From Arcobacter caeni (lineage in GTDB: Bacteria; Campylobacterota; Campylobacteria; Campylobacterales; Arcobacteraceae), in assembly GCF_003063245.1 (NCBI RefSeq), contig NZ_MUXE01000001.1:1-64000 (forward strand): 64,000 nt of DNA, read 5' to 3'. The notes beneath the pieces are model-generated. The model was not told the DNA's origin. It saw only the letters and a list, made by a program, of their open reading frames with translations, and made no database searches. Made by a program: the position numbers and the translations under genes. This document shows positions 63,508-64,000 of the stretch, in pieces. Numbering within the stretch: the first letter of the stretch is position 1; every line of letters starts with the position of its first letter.

Positions 63508-64000
63508 TTGAAAAATCTTATTTTTATACTATTACTATTAACTTTTAGTTTCGCAAATGAAAGCAACGATACTAATAATAATGATTTCGACAATGAATTT
63601 GATTCTGAATTTTCAACAAATAATGAAGAAATATTTGATCCATTAAGTGGTTATAATAGAATAATGACTACTTTTAATGACAAAACTTTTATCTATGTTT
63701 TAAATCCTATTTCAAAAGGTTATGCTTATGTTACACCTGAGCCAATTCGAATAGGAATTAATAATTTTTTTGAAAATATTATGTTTCCAGTTAGGCTTAC
63801 CAATAATTTATTACAACTAAAATTTCAAAATTCTGCTGAAGAATTAGGTAGATTTTTGGTTAATACACTTTGGGGATTGGCAGGTTTTTTAGATCCAGCA
63901 ACAAATGAACTTCATATGGATGCACATAAAGAAGATTTTGGTCAAACTTTAGGTTTTTATGGAGTTGGTGAAGGATTTCATGTTGTATTACCATTTTTAG
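63508..64000 (+). CDS. mlaA: MlaA (VacJ) family lipid-asymmetry protein, N-terminal part
   Basis: The gene runs off the window after 164 codons. The start is TTG 63508 with AAAAGGG eight bases ahead. A signal peptide (MKNLIFILLLLTFSFA) is followed by an Asp/Asn-rich linker and the family block FDPLSGYNRIMTTFNDKTFIYVLNPISKGY, then FFENIMFPVRLTNNLLQ and GRFLVNTLWGLAGFLDPA. There is no lipobox cysteine at the signal end, unlike E. coli MlaA. MlaA removes phospholipids from the outer leaflet. Confidence 0.93.
   Translation, partial: MKNLIFILLLLTFSFANESNDTNNNDFDNEFDSEFSTNNEEIFDPLSGYNRIMTTFNDKTFIYVLNPISKGYAYVTPEPIRIGINNFFENIMFPVRLTNNLLQLKFQNSAEELGRFLVNTLWGLAGFLDPATNELHMDAHKEDFGQTLGFYGVGEGFHVVLPFL

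Noticed and set aside
1-64000. tRNA, rRNA or CRISPR loci
   Set aside because: No cloverleaf-like GC-rich segments with a TTC-type loop, no rRNA blocks and no regularly spaced repeats were found in the intergenic regions.

Overview
The window is about 64 kb of very AT-rich DNA, roughly 28% G+C by eye. The gene content points to Campylobacterota of the Arcobacter group (Arcobacter, Aliarcobacter and relatives). The evidence is hydABCDE-type quinone-reactive hydrogenase operons as in Wolinella and Helicobacter, an ECF nickel importer with NikK and NikL, aconitase B, an Arcobacter-like chemoreceptor, and frequent TTG and GTG starts. The genus call is inference from gene content. I see no rRNA, tRNA or CRISPR array. 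No stretch without a gene exceeds 300 bases; the longest gaps are 25292-25577, 51227-51506 and 42490-42747.

Region 1 (1-5254) begins with the last 37 codons and right end of an IS3-family element. The element has cut off a DUF1016/YhcG nuclease-like gene that also carries a CA-dinucleotide frameshift. Next comes a minus-strand operon for an ECF nickel/cobalt importer (nikK-nikM-nikL-nikQ-nikO) that ends in an overlapping DUF2971 gene. Region 2 (5255-25577) is mostly chromosomal housekeeping. It holds a chemoreceptor, a periplasmic-sensing diguanylate cyclase, a flavoprotein, a polysaccharide-deacetylase lipoprotein, a B12-binding radical SAM protein, an operon of a peroxidase-like triheme and a membrane-anchored pentaheme cytochrome c, thiI, a zinc-ribbon thioredoxin and several small hypothetical genes.

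Region 3 (25578-45579) is a large minus-strand hydrogen-metabolism island. It has hypF with a ferritin-VIT1 fusion and a DUF389 protein, then two complete but different membrane-bound uptake hydrogenase operons, each hydA-B-C-D-E. It ends with a third, group 2-like [NiFe] hydrogenase whose small subunit has no Tat signal and whose large subunit stops exactly at the active-site histidine, as in H2-sensing hydrogenases. This third enzyme is co-transcribed behind a TetR-family regulator that appears to start at an ATT codon beneath a 12-bp hairpin. Matching palindromes (TGAAT-N4-ATTCR type) lie upstream of both hydA genes. Together these suggest an H2-responsive regulatory circuit with no histidine kinase, which is the most original feature of the window.

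Region 4 (45642-64000) has a few hypothetical genes, acnB, and a divergent plus-strand cluster. The cluster encodes a YiiD-like thioesterase and a full set of fatty-acid beta-oxidation enzymes (acyl-CoA ligase, thiolase, FadJ-like bifunctional enzyme, FadE-like dehydrogenase). A PlsC-alpha/beta hydrolase fusion and an M48 lipoprotein protease follow. The acnB/fad intergenic region carries an 18-bp perfect inverted repeat and four TGTACA sites, so it may be a shared control region. The window closes with a YebC-family gene and the start of mlaA.
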